64,000 nt of DNA from Nocardia veterana NBRC 100344. GTDB taxonomy: Bacteria; Actinomycetota; Actinomycetes; Mycobacteriales; Mycobacteriaceae. The DNA is taken from assembly GCF_000308855.1 (NCBI RefSeq), contig NZ_BAGM01000006.1:1-64000 (forward strand), written 5' to 3'. Positions 16,318-24,795 of the stretch are shown one piece after another. The notes below the pieces were generated by a model. It was not told the DNA's origin and did not search any database. It saw only the letters and a list, made by a program, of their open reading frames with translations. A program made the position numbers and the translations under genes. Within the stretch, counting starts at the first letter, position 1; every line of letters starts with the position of its first letter.

Positions 16318-16626
16318 CTATTCGTCGACCTTGGATTCGGCGGGCCAGCGTGCGAACGAGAGTCGCGGCGTGACCGTCTCCACGTCGGCCACGCACATCA
16401 CCGCGTGCAGCGTGAGAATGCCGATGTGATCGGTCGATGGCGTGATCACCGCATCGGCACCGGCCGCGCGTGCCTGATCGGCGAGCGGTATCCGGCTCGT
16501 CTCCGGCGGCCACACAAGCGCGTAGCCGAGGTGGCGTGCCAACCGGCGAACCTGAGCCATATCCCAGTCCAGCGCTGTCGATTCCGGGTGTACCCATCCC
16601 AACGCGATCGGGTGAGCGCCCTTCAC
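16318..16626 (-). CDS. Hypothetical cytosolic protein of the island
   Basis: 102 residues from a GTG that overlaps the stop of the preceding 33-codon gene (GTGA). Features are LDWDMAQVRRLARHLGYALV near residue 20 and RAAGADAVITPSTDHIGILT near 55. This layout, a single-pass Rossmann-like half followed by a short C-terminus, recurs in actinobacterial hypothetical proteins sitting beside HTH regulators. I do not recognise a function. Coupled translation with the small membrane peptide suggests the two products are made together. Confidence 0.6.
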   Translation of the reverse strand: MKGAHPIALGWVHPESTALDWDMAQVRRLARHLGYALVWPPETSRIPLADQARAAGADAVITPSTDHIGILTLHAVMCVADVETVTPRLSFARWPAESKVDE

Positions 16627-16724
16627 TGCTGGCCATCCTCGCGGCGCTCTCCGCGAAGCGGCAGCCGGAACAGTGCCACAGTGAGTACGAAAAGCCCTGC
16701 GGTGAGCAAGAATACGATCCACAT
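16623..16724 (-). CDS. 33-residue single-pass membrane peptide
   Basis: The peptide starts MWIVFLLTAGLFVLTVALF and ends with a basic tail, LPLRGERREDGQQ. GGAAGGGG lies about 6 nt before ATG 16724, a strong ribosome-binding site. Its stop overlaps the next gene's GTG start. It is the first product of the leftward group divergent from the HTH-TPR regulator, so it could be a signalling or toxin-like peptide; that is inference only. Confidence 0.6.
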   Translation of the reverse strand: MWIVFLLTAGLFVLTVALFRLPLRGERREDGQQ

Positions 16725-16745
16725 GCCACACCCCTTCCGCCATCG

Positions 16746-16797
16746 AGTGGGAAGAACCGACGCCGGGGTCTTCGCGGCGCCCGGCGTCGGAACCACT
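16746..16797. promoter_or_regulatory. Long inverted repeat in divergent promoter region
   Basis: The 11-bp arms CCGACGCCGGG (16757-16767) and CCCGGCGTCGG (16780-16790) are exact inverted copies. They are extended outward by AGTGG (16746-16750) and CCACT (16793-16797). It lies between the 33-codon membrane peptide gene and the HTH-TPR regulator and could be the operator for that regulator or an mRNA hairpin. Confidence 0.6.
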
Positions 16798-16875
16798 TCC
16801 AAGAATCGTGTTGGCCGGCGGTGCGGGACAGCGCAAAACACTCGGCAAATAAGGGCGGGCGCCTGTGGGGAACCT

Positions 16876-18117
16876 ATGACGAACGATCTGCTGAGATCGC
16901 TACGGCTGGCGCGAGGATGGACTCAGGGCGAGCTCGCTGAGCTGGTGCGTCGGCACATCGAACTCGCCACCGGCCGCGCGTCCGCATTCGACGCGCAGGC
17001 GGTATCGCGGATCGAATGCGGCGAAATCTCTTGGCCCAGGGACGCAACACGCGCTGCGCTCATGGCAGTGTTCGGGGTAGAAACACACAATGCGCTGGGT
17101 CTGCATCCGAAGCGGACCCGACGCGATGGCGAAAAGGACGATGCCACGAAACGCAGAGACTTCCTGGCGCTGGCCGGTGTCGGCGCCGCCGCAGTGACGC
17201 TCACCGATGTACCCGGGCGGGTCGGCGCGGCCGATATCGCGGAAATGCGGGACAGATTCGCGCGCCTGGTCGACGTCGACAGCTATCTCGGCGGCGCTGA
17301 CACCTTCCGCGTCTACTTCGCCGAACTCGCTCGCACCGAACAGACGCTCAGCCGCGCAAGCTACTCACTCGGCACCCAACGCGAGCTCACCGAGCTGGCC
17401 GCCGAGCAAGGCCAGCAAGCCGGATGGGCCGCCTTTGATGCCGGATTCACCGCGACCGCAGTCGACCTGTTCGAATACAGCCGCCGGGCCGCCGACGAAG
17501 CAGCGAGCCGGGAACTGGCCGCCAACGCGTTCGTGCATATCGCGTACGCCAGCAGCACCACCGACGCCGTACGGGCCGCCGATTCTGGGTGTGAGGCCAT
17601 CGGCACCGACGCGCCGCCCAAGGCTCGCGCATTGCTGCAATCGCGGCGTGCGTGGTCGCTGGCCACCGCCGGGGACCGCGACGGCGCGGCCCGCGCGCTG
17701 GAAACGGCCCGCGACGCGTTGCAGGACAACGACACTGACGCGCCGCCCTGGTGTGCGTGGGTCGACCATTCCGAACTCGACATCATGACCGGGCGCGTGT
17801 GGTCGGTGCTGCGTCAACCGGACCAGGCGATAGCTCCGCTCGAGCGCGCCCTTGCCAGCTACCCAGACCACTGGGCACGGGACAAGGCGCTCTATCTGGG
17901 CTGGCTGGCCGATGCCTACATCGATGCCGGCGCCGACACCGCGGCCGTATCGACCGCAGAGAAAGCGCTCACCCTCGCCGGACGGGTCGCATCTGCGCGG
18001 CCCGTGGCACGGCTCCGGGACGTGACACAGCGTTGCGTCGTCGCGGGAATCGACGGCGGCGCCGAACTGGCGCGCCGCACCGCCGCAGTGCGCCCGCCTA
18101 TTCCGGTGCGCCTGTAG
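16876..18117 (+). CDS. HTH (XRE-type) regulator with TPR-like domain
   Basis: 413 residues from ATG 16876 (GGGGAA upstream). The N-terminal helix-turn-helix covers about 5-65 (LARGWTQGELAELV and AVSRIECGEISWP). A linker with RRDFLALAGVGAAAVTL (about 96-112) follows. The C-terminal ~280 residues are alpha-helical with TPR-like pairs, e.g. AAFDAGFTATAVDLFEYSRR and LERALASYPDHWARDKALYL. HTH plus TPR is the architecture of peptide-sensing RRNPP regulators, and also of a large actinobacterial family of unknown ligand. It is divergent from three small genes. The longer upstream frame is not used. Confidence 0.85.
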   Translation: MTNDLLRSLRLARGWTQGELAELVRRHIELATGRASAFDAQAVSRIECGEISWPRDATRAALMAVFGVETHNALGLHPKRTRRDGEKDDATKRRDFLALAGVGAAAVTLTDVPGRVGAADIAEMRDRFARLVDVDSYLGGADTFRVYFAELARTEQTLSRASYSLGTQRELTELAAEQGQQAGWAAFDAGFTATAVDLFEYSRRAADEAASRELAANAFVHIAYASSTTDAVRAADSGCEAIGTDAPPKARALLQSRRAWSLATAGDRDGAARALETARDALQDNDTDAPPWCAWVDHSELDIMTGRVWSVLRQPDQAIAPLERALASYPDHWARDKALYLGWLADAYIDAGADTAAVSTAEKALTLAGRVASARPVARLRDVTQRCVVAGIDGGAELARRTAAVRPPIPVRL

Positions 18118-18430
18118 TCCGTTCCACCCATTCGGCGTAGGTGTCCAAGCACCATTCCACCGGCGTCGCGGTCACCTCCGGACTGTCCCACGGATGTAAC
18201 TCCGCGATCCGTGCCGCGAGACGGTCCCGCGTCGTGGCCGCCGTTCGCACAGTCACCCGCCATTCCTGGCCCTCGCCGAGCTCGCCCAGATGCCAGAACA
18301 CCGACACTGCCGGGCCCGTAATCTCCGCGCCCGCTGCCAGCCGTTCGCCCACCACCGCTCGCGCGATCGCTCGAGCGTCATCCTCTGTCGGCGTCGTCGA
18401 CGTAACCGCCCATACTCGCGCTGTCGCCAT
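18098..18430 (-). CDS. cutA: CutA1 divalent-cation tolerance protein
   Basis: 110 residues from ATG 18430. The small ferredoxin-like trimeric fold is recognisable from VWAVTSTTPTEDDARAIARA, the GERLAAGAEI segment, SVFWHLGELGEGQEWRVTVR and the C-terminal ELHPWDSPEVTATPV. CutA1 proteins are implicated in copper tolerance, though their mechanism is unclear. The 3' end overlaps the convergent HTH-TPR gene by 20 nt. It is probably the first core gene after the island. Confidence 0.9.
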   Translation of the reverse strand: MATARVWAVTSTTPTEDDARAIARAVVGERLAAGAEITGPAVSVFWHLGELGEGQEWRVTVRTAATTRDRLAARIAELHPWDSPEVTATPVEWCLDTYAEWVERTTGAPE

Positions 18431-18533
18431 GCCAGCCACGATATCGACAGGGCCGCCCGACACAGGCTTGACGCCGTTCCGGCATAGGAATTCGGCCCGA
18501 AGATTCCCGACGGGTTCCCAACGAGGGACCCGG

Positions 18534-18563
18534 ATTCAGGGTGATTCAGCGAAATTCAGTGTC
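18534..18563. repeat. Three ATTCAG direct repeats at exact 10-bp spacing
   Basis: ATTCAG occurs at 18534, 18544 and 18554, one helical turn apart, about 130 bp upstream of the LLM oxidoreductase. This iteron-like phasing suits cooperative binding of a regulator on one DNA face. The gap 18431-18686 contains no gene. Confidence 0.5.
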
Positions 18564-18686
18564 GTCGGCGCAGGTGGTCTTCGTGCACGACACCCCGGCG
18601 GGGAATTGCCGCGCCGAGGCCGCAGGGGCGGTCGCGGCGATGGCCGGTTGATCGGCGCACCCCTTTGCGCAGGTACGTTGGTGTTC

Positions 18687-19622
18687 GTGGAACTACGAAT
18701 CTTCACCGAGCCTCAGCAGGGGGCTACCTACGACGATCTGCTCCGGGTGGCGAAGGTGACCGAGGAGGCGGGGTTCGATGCGTTCTTCCGGTCCGACCAC
18801 TATCTGAAGATGGGTGACGTTTCCGGACTGCCCGGCCCGACCGACGCGTGGATCACGCTGGCCGGGCTCGCGCGCGAGACCTCCCGGATCCGGCTGGGCA
18901 CGCTGGTGACCGCGGCGACGTTCCGGCATCCGTCGGTGCTGGCGATTTCGGTGGCGCAGGTGGACCAGATGTCCGGTGGGCGGGTGGAACTCGGGCTCGG
19001 CGCGGGATGGTTCGGCGACGAACACCGCGCCTACGGCATCGATCTGCCGGACCTGGGGGAGCGGTTCGACCGGTACGCCGAGCAGTTGGCGATCATCACC
19101 GGCCTGTGGCGCACTCCGGTCGGCGCCACCTTCGATTTCGTGGGCAAACACTATGAGCTGCAAGGCAGTCCGGCCCTGCCGAAGCCGGTGCAGGAGCCGG
19201 GGCCGCCGGTGATCATCGGTGGTGCGGGTAAGAAGCGCACCCCCGCGCTGGCCGCGCGTTACGCCCACGAATTCAACCTGCCGTTCGTGGACGCGGAAAC
19301 GGCTGCCGCGCAATTCGATCGGGTCGCGGCCGCTGCCGTTGAGATCGGTCGCGATCCCGACGGGATCGTCCGCTCCGCCGCGCAGGTGCTGTGTGTGGGC
19401 CGGGACGAGGCCGAAATTGCCCGCCGCGCACAGGCGATCGGCCGCGAGGTCGACGAGTTGCGCGTCAACGGTCTGGCCGGCACCCCGGCCGAGGTGGTCG
19501 ACAAGATCGGCCGCTACCGCGAGGCCACCGGCATCAGCCGGCTCTACCTGCAGGTGCTGGACCTCTCCGATCTCGCGCACCTGGAACTGGTCGCCGCCGA
19601 GGTGGCTCCCCAGCTGGGTTGA
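18687..19622 (+). CDS. LLM-class F420-dependent oxidoreductase
   Basis: 311 residues, TIM-barrel luciferase-like family. The N-terminus MELRIFTEPQQGATYDDLLR and the AFFRSDHYLK segment, then ELGLGAGWFGDEHRAYGIDL and PPVIIGGAGKKRTPALAARY, are typical of the mycobacterial/nocardial F420-using group. Start choice is GTG 18687 (GTG 18681 is also possible). Substrate is not predictable. It is monocistronic and converges on the mmpL genes. Confidence 0.88.
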   Translation: MELRIFTEPQQGATYDDLLRVAKVTEEAGFDAFFRSDHYLKMGDVSGLPGPTDAWITLAGLARETSRIRLGTLVTAATFRHPSVLAISVAQVDQMSGGRVELGLGAGWFGDEHRAYGIDLPDLGERFDRYAEQLAIITGLWRTPVGATFDFVGKHYELQGSPALPKPVQEPGPPVIIGGAGKKRTPALAARYAHEFNLPFVDAETAAAQFDRVAAAAVEIGRDPDGIVRSAAQVLCVGRDEAEIARRAQAIGREVDELRVNGLAGTPAEVVDKIGRYREATGISRLYLQVLDLSDLAHLELVAAEVAPQLG

Positions 19623-19647
19623 CCGGTCGCCCGGCCGGAGCGTCGGC

Positions 19648-21957
19648 TCAGCCGACCTTCACCGGGCTGCGTGGTTCGTCCGGATCGTCGATGTGGAGTT
19701 CGCGCAGGCGAGCGCCCTCCACGTCGATGTCCGGCACGATCCGGCTGAGCCAGTTGGGGATCCACCAGGCCGCCTCACCCATCAGCACCAGCAGCGACGG
19801 GATGAGGACCATCCGCACCAGGAAGGCGTCGAACAGGACGCCGGCCGCCAGCGCGAAACCCATGGACTTCGCGGTCACATCCGATTCCAGCAGGAACGAA
19901 CCGAAAACCGAGATCATGATGATCGCCGCCGAGGTGACCACCCGGGCACCGTGGTGGTAGCCCGAGATCATGGCATCGGTCGGCGCCTTGCCGTGCACGT
20001 ACTCCTCGCGCATCCGGGTGACGAGGAAGACCTGGTAGTCCATGGCGAGGCCGAACACCAAGCCGATCAACATGATCGGCAGGAAGCTCACGATCGGCCG
20101 TGGTTCGGAGATGAGCCCGAGCGCCCCCTTCTGGAAGATCAGTACGGTCGCCCCGAAGGTCGCCGCCATCGAGAGCAGGAATCCCAGCGCGGCGGTCAAC
20201 GGCACCAGCACCGACCGGAAGACCGCGATCAGCAACAGGAACGCCGCGCCCGCGACGATCGCCAGATAGGGCAGGATCTTGCTGAGCAGCGCGTGATCGA
20301 CGTCCGCGTAAATGGCTGTGGTGCCGGTGATTCCGTATTCGATCCCGTATTCGGCGTGCAGTTTCGATTCGGCGTCGCGGGCATTGCGCACCAGATCCTT
20401 CGTGGCCTGGTCATTGGGGCCGGTGGTGGGTACCGCGGTCATCAGCGCGCCCGCGCCGTCCTTGCTCGGCTGCGGCTGGGTGACGTAGTCCATCCCGGGA
20501 TATGCGGCCAATTCGTCGTGCAGCGCGGTCATCGCCGGCTGCCGCTGATCGGTGGGTACATCGGTCAGATCCGCGACGATCTCGAGTTTTCCGTTGCTGC
20601 CTTCGCCGAATCCCTCGGTCCGCAGGTCGTAGGCCTTCCGGATGGTCGTCGTCTTCGGCTGGCTGTCCTCACCCGGCAGGCCCAGATTCAGGCTCAGCGC
20701 GGGCGCGGCCAGCAGGCCCAGCACGATGATGCTCGCGACCAGCGTGAGCCACGGCATCCGGCCGATCACCCGGGCCACCCGCATGCCGTTGGTGACCACC
20801 GCATCGTCCTCGGGGTCGTGCTGCGCGATCACCGGAAGCTTCGGTGTGAACAGGTACTTCCCGAAGGCGCCGAGCAGCGCCGGCATCAGGGTGACGGCGG
20901 TCAGTACCGCGAAGGCCGCCGCGATCGCCCCGCCCAACCCCATGAAAGTCAGGAAGCGGATGTTCACGATGGCCAACGCCACCAGCGCGATGATCACCGT
21001 CGCGCCCGCGAAAACCACTGCCGAACCGGCCGTCCCCAGGGCGGTACCCGCGGCGATCTCCGGTGAACTCTGCACGGCCCGTTCGTGTTTGTAGCGGGAG
21101 ACGATGAACAGGGCGTAGTCGATGGACAGTGCGATACCGATCATCGAGGCCAGGAAGGTCGTGAAACTCGGCACCGACATGAACGAGGTACCGAGGAAGA
21201 TCACCGATGTGGCCAGCCCGAGCCCGACGATCGCGGTGATGATCGGTACGAAGGCGGCCACGATCGCACCGAAGGCCACCACCATCACCACCAGTGCGAC
21301 GGCCATACCGATCATCTCGGCCTGGCCGCTCGGCTGCGACTGTTCCATGGCCAGCGAGCCGCTCATCTCGACCTGAAGTCCGGCGGCGCGGGCATCGTCG
21401 CCGACCCCGAAGGCGGCCTGGCGATCGGCCTCGGTGATGTCGGTGAATTTCGCGATGGTGAACGGAACCGTGAGCACCGCAACGGTATCCGGATGCTCCC
21501 GGTTCAACACGTTCAGTGGCGCGGCGCTGCATCGGGAGACGAATTCCGGCGAACCGCGGTCGCCGCTCAGGCAGCCCATCCGTTCGGTGGCGGTGACCGG
21601 ATCCACCAGCGGGGTGGTGTGGTCGACGATGTTCAGGCCGTTCAATTTCGCGATCACGCCGTCGAGGGCGGCGCGCTGGGAGGTGTCGGTGAGCTTCTGC
21701 CCCGGCGCCGCGCCGAAGACGTACGTGCCGGTCACCGCTTCGAAGCTGAACGCCTCCGACATTCCCGGGAAGTGTTTGTCCATGATCTCGGTGGCACGTT
21801 CCGAGGGCAGATTCGGAATGGTGAAGTCGTCGTTCATCGGCTTCTTCAGCTGCGTGCCCAGCGAACCGATGATCAGAAACAGGATCAGCCAGACCGGCAA
21901 CACGATCCATTTGTGCCGGAAGGCGAATCTTCCCCATCGATACAGATACACGGACAC
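19648..21957 (-). CDS. MmpL-type RND transporter, copy 1
   Basis: 769 residues with two RND repeats, each an N-terminal membrane helix plus a large extracytoplasmic loop and then five or so helices. Conserved MMPL-domain sequences include IGIALSIDYALFIVSRYKHE and, in repeat 2, LIGLVFGLAMDYQVFLVTRM. Both repeats carry the charged Asp-Tyr pair of the proton-relay region (SIDYALF, AMDYQVF). The start GTG 21957 gives MSVYLYRWG, identical to the paralogue, and AGGAG lies 5 nt upstream. It exports lipids or drugs across the inner membrane. The gene lies behind its paralogue with a 258-nt gap. Confidence 0.92.
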   Translation of the reverse strand: MSVYLYRWGRFAFRHKWIVLPVWLILFLIIGSLGTQLKKPMNDDFTIPNLPSERATEIMDKHFPGMSEAFSFEAVTGTYVFGAAPGQKLTDTSQRAALDGVIAKLNGLNIVDHTTPLVDPVTATERMGCLSGDRGSPEFVSRCSAAPLNVLNREHPDTVAVLTVPFTIAKFTDITEADRQAAFGVGDDARAAGLQVEMSGSLAMEQSQPSGQAEMIGMAVALVVMVVAFGAIVAAFVPIITAIVGLGLATSVIFLGTSFMSVPSFTTFLASMIGIALSIDYALFIVSRYKHERAVQSSPEIAAGTALGTAGSAVVFAGATVIIALVALAIVNIRFLTFMGLGGAIAAAFAVLTAVTLMPALLGAFGKYLFTPKLPVIAQHDPEDDAVVTNGMRVARVIGRMPWLTLVASIIVLGLLAAPALSLNLGLPGEDSQPKTTTIRKAYDLRTEGFGEGSNGKLEIVADLTDVPTDQRQPAMTALHDELAAYPGMDYVTQPQPSKDGAGALMTAVPTTGPNDQATKDLVRNARDAESKLHAEYGIEYGITGTTAIYADVDHALLSKILPYLAIVAGAAFLLLIAVFRSVLVPLTAALGFLLSMAATFGATVLIFQKGALGLISEPRPIVSFLPIMLIGLVFGLAMDYQVFLVTRMREEYVHGKAPTDAMISGYHHGARVVTSAAIIMISVFGSFLLESDVTAKSMGFALAAGVLFDAFLVRMVLIPSLLVLMGEAAWWIPNWLSRIVPDIDVEGARLRELHIDDPDEPRSPVKVG

Positions 21958-22167
21958 GGGCACTCCTAGTGGTCGCGGTCCTCGATTCCGATCCGCGCGA
22001 ACCGGGGCCGATCGCTGATCGAGCTGTGCGGTTGCCGATGCACCCGCCGGACCGCCTGGGTCCGTCGAGTGGCCGAGATGGAGAGCGTCAGGTCCGAGTC
22101 TGCTGGGTAGTTGCTGTCAGATCAAGAACTCCCGGGTGATCGAGTTGGCACGGGTCCGGATACGAAC

Positions 22168-22201
22168 CGGGCCCCCACCCGAAAACTCGGATGGGGGCCC
22201 G
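22168..22201 (-). terminator. Strong hairpin downstream of mmpL copy 2
   Basis: CGGGCCCCCA (22168-22177) pairs with TGGGGGCCCG (22192-22201) and the stem extends inward as CCGA/TCGG around AAAAC. It stands 15 nt after the stop of the second mmpL gene on the minus strand and probably separates its transcript from copy 1. Confidence 0.75.
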
Positions 22202-22215
22202 TCGGATCCCGGTGA

Positions 22216-24588
22216 TCAGCCGACCGGAACCGGTTGCTTCTCGGACGCGGCGTCGCGGGCGCGCTGCTGCAGTTCGCGCAGCTTGGTGCCCTCGACGTCG
22301 ATATCGGGCAGGACCCGGTCGAGCCACTTCGGCATCCACCACGCCCACTTGCCCAGCAGTACCAGCAGCGACGGGATCAGCACCATGCGCACCAGGAAGG
22401 CGTCGAACAGCACGCCGGCCGCCAGGGCGAAGCCCATGGACTTCGCGGTCACATCCGGCATCAGCACGAATCCGGCGAAGACCGAGATCATGATGATGGC
22501 CGCGGAGGTGACGACGCGAGCGCCGTGGTGGTAGCCCGCCACCATGGCCTCCTCGGGTGACTTGCCGTGGATGTACTCCTCGCGCATGCGGGTGACCAGG
22601 AAGACCTGGTAGTCCATCGCGAGCCCGAAGACCAGGCCGATCAACATGATCGGCAGGAAGCTCACGATCGGATGCTGGTCACCGATCAGGCCGAGCTTGT
22701 CCTGCTGGAAGATCAGCACGGTCGCGCCGAAGGTCGCGGCCATCGAGAGCAGGAAGCCGAGTGCGGCCGTCAGCGGCACCAGAATCGACCGGAAGACCAG
22801 TACCAGCAGCAGGAAGGCCGCGATCGCCACGATCGTCATGTAGGGCACGATCTTGCCGAGCAGGGCGTTCGACACATCGGAGTAGATCGCCGTGCTGCCG
22901 GTGATGCCGTACTCCATGCCGTACTTCGCCTGCAGGTCCGCTTCCGCATCCCGGGCGTGCTTCACCAGGTCCTGGGTGTCGGAGTTGTTCGGCCCGTAGT
23001 CGGGTACCGCGGTCAGCTGAGCGCCCGTGCTGTTGACGAAATCCGGCGTCTTGCCGGCGGTGAGCTTGTTCGTCGACGGCATGGTCACGAAGTCCATGCC
23101 CGGATAGGCGGCCAGCTTGTCGTGCAACGCCATGACGGCTTCCTGCCGCTGCTCCGGCCGGACCTTCGTCAGATCCGCCACCACCAGCAGGGTGCCGTTA
23201 CTGCCCTCGCCGAAGCCCTCGGTGCGCAGGTCGTAGGCCTTGCGGACGGTGGTGGTCTTGGGCTGGCTGTCCTCGCCCGGCAGGCCGAGGCTCAGATTCA
23301 CCGCGGGTCCGGCGAGCAGGCCGAGCACGATCACGCTCGCGCCCAGGGTCAGCCACGGGGCCTTGGCGATCACGCGGGCGAACCGCTTGCCGTTGGTGAC
23401 GGCGTTGTCGTCCTCGGTGTCGGTGCGCGCCACCAGCGGCAGCTTCGGCTTGAACAGGAAGCGGCCGAAGGCTCCCATCACGGCGGGCAGCAGGGTCAGG
23501 GCGACCAGGATCGCGAAGAACGCCGCGAGCGCGCCGCCCAGGCCCATCCAGGTCAGGAAGCTGACGCCGACGATGCTCAGCCCGCACAGCGCGATGATCA
23601 CGGTCATCCCGGCGAAGACCACGGCCGAGCCGGCCGTGCCGATGGCCACGCCGGCCGCTTCCTCCGGCGAATCCTGCACGGCGAGTTCGTGTTTGTAGCG
23701 CGAGACGATGAACAGCGCGTAGTCGATGGACAGCGCGATACCGATCATCGAGGCGAGCACGGTCGTGAAGTTCGGGATGTTCACGACCGAGGTACCGGCC
23801 ATGATCAGCGCCGACGCCATCCCGACGCCGACGATGCCGGTCAGAATCGGGACGAAAGCGGCCAGCAACGCGCCGAACGCGACCATCATCACGATGAACG
23901 CCACGACGTAGCCGATCATCTCCGAAGCGCCGCCGGGCTCCATCTGCTCGGTGGCGATGGAACCGCTGAGTTCGACCTCCAGGCCGGCCTGGCGCGCCTC
24001 ATCGGCGACCTTGTAGGCCTTGTCCCGGTCGGCCTGGGTCAGGTCGGAGAACGACTTGATGTCGAACGGCACGCTGAAGTAGGCGACGGTATCGGCATTG
24101 TTGTTCTTGCCGAGCACATTCAGCGGCGCCAGACCGCATTTGGCGACGAAGTTCGGGTCGGTACGGTCACCCGAGGTGCAGCCGATCGCGGTGGTGGCGG
24201 TGACGGGGTCGACCAGGACACCGGGACGCTGAGGATCGGCCTTGATCTTGGACTCGTCGACGATGTCGAGATTGTTGATCTTCTCGACCAGCGCGGTGAG
24301 GGCTCGGTGGTTGTCCGGATCGGTCAGCTTGCCGTGTTGGGCCGCGACGACATAGGTGCCGGTGACCGCGTCGAACTTGAAGGCGGCCGATTGTCCCGGG
24401 AATTCTCGGTCCAGGATGTCGGTGGCCTTCTGCGAGGGCAGGTCGGGCATGTTGAAGTCGTCCTGGCTCTGCTTCTTCAGCCCGACGCCGACGGCGCCGA
24501 CAATCACGAAGATCAGCAACCAGATCGGTAGCACGATCCATTTTCGGCGGAAGGCGAACTTCCCCCACCGATAGAGGTACACGGACAC
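22216..24588 (-). CDS. MmpL-type RND transporter, copy 2
   Basis: 790 residues and clearly a tandem paralogue of the 19648-21957 gene. The two share MSVYLYRWG, PGEDSQPKTTT, AYDLRTEGFGEGSNG, TAAIYSDV/TTAIYADV-like segments and the repeat-2 block around MDYQVFLVTRMREEY. The extra length is in the first and second extracytoplasmic loops. AGGAG lies 8 nt before GTG 24588. It faces the TetR gene across an operator-containing region, so it is the likely repression target. Substrate is unknown; lipid or drug export is inferred from family. Confidence 0.92.
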   Translation of the reverse strand: MSVYLYRWGKFAFRRKWIVLPIWLLIFVIVGAVGVGLKKQSQDDFNMPDLPSQKATDILDREFPGQSAAFKFDAVTGTYVVAAQHGKLTDPDNHRALTALVEKINNLDIVDESKIKADPQRPGVLVDPVTATTAIGCTSGDRTDPNFVAKCGLAPLNVLGKNNNADTVAYFSVPFDIKSFSDLTQADRDKAYKVADEARQAGLEVELSGSIATEQMEPGGASEMIGYVVAFIVMMVAFGALLAAFVPILTGIVGVGMASALIMAGTSVVNIPNFTTVLASMIGIALSIDYALFIVSRYKHELAVQDSPEEAAGVAIGTAGSAVVFAGMTVIIALCGLSIVGVSFLTWMGLGGALAAFFAILVALTLLPAVMGAFGRFLFKPKLPLVARTDTEDDNAVTNGKRFARVIAKAPWLTLGASVIVLGLLAGPAVNLSLGLPGEDSQPKTTTVRKAYDLRTEGFGEGSNGTLLVVADLTKVRPEQRQEAVMALHDKLAAYPGMDFVTMPSTNKLTAGKTPDFVNSTGAQLTAVPDYGPNNSDTQDLVKHARDAEADLQAKYGMEYGITGSTAIYSDVSNALLGKIVPYMTIVAIAAFLLLVLVFRSILVPLTAALGFLLSMAATFGATVLIFQQDKLGLIGDQHPIVSFLPIMLIGLVFGLAMDYQVFLVTRMREEYIHGKSPEEAMVAGYHHGARVVTSAAIIMISVFAGFVLMPDVTAKSMGFALAAGVLFDAFLVRMVLIPSLLVLLGKWAWWMPKWLDRVLPDIDVEGTKLRELQQRARDAASEKQPVPVG

Positions 24589-24692
24589 GCGGTATCTCCT
24601 AGCGATAGCTGATTTGCGGTGCTGAGTTCAGGCCCCGTAGACAGCACTACTGCGGACGCCGCACTGCGATCCGCCTCCATCGACGCGCTCTG

Positions 24693-24718
24693 CCTACCGT
24701 GCGGTAGGTAGACTACCG
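24693..24718. promoter_or_regulatory. Probable TetR operator
   Basis: Two interlocking palindromes sit in the mmpL/tetR divergent region. CCTACC (24693-24698) is inverted as GGTAGG (24703-24708), and CGGTAG (24702-24707) is inverted as CTACCG (24713-24718). Three half-sites thus alternate in orientation, as expected for a pair of TetR dimers. Confidence 0.8.
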
Positions 24719-24795
24719 AATCCGTAAGCGGAGGACCAACCTCAATTTTCGGGGCGCGTCCTGGCGTTTCGATCGGTTGATGAGAGGATCATCGC

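Noticed and set aside
22567..24531. A 654-codon plus-strand frame
   Set aside because: Antisense to the second MmpL gene, with His/Gln/Asp-rich composition and no family character.
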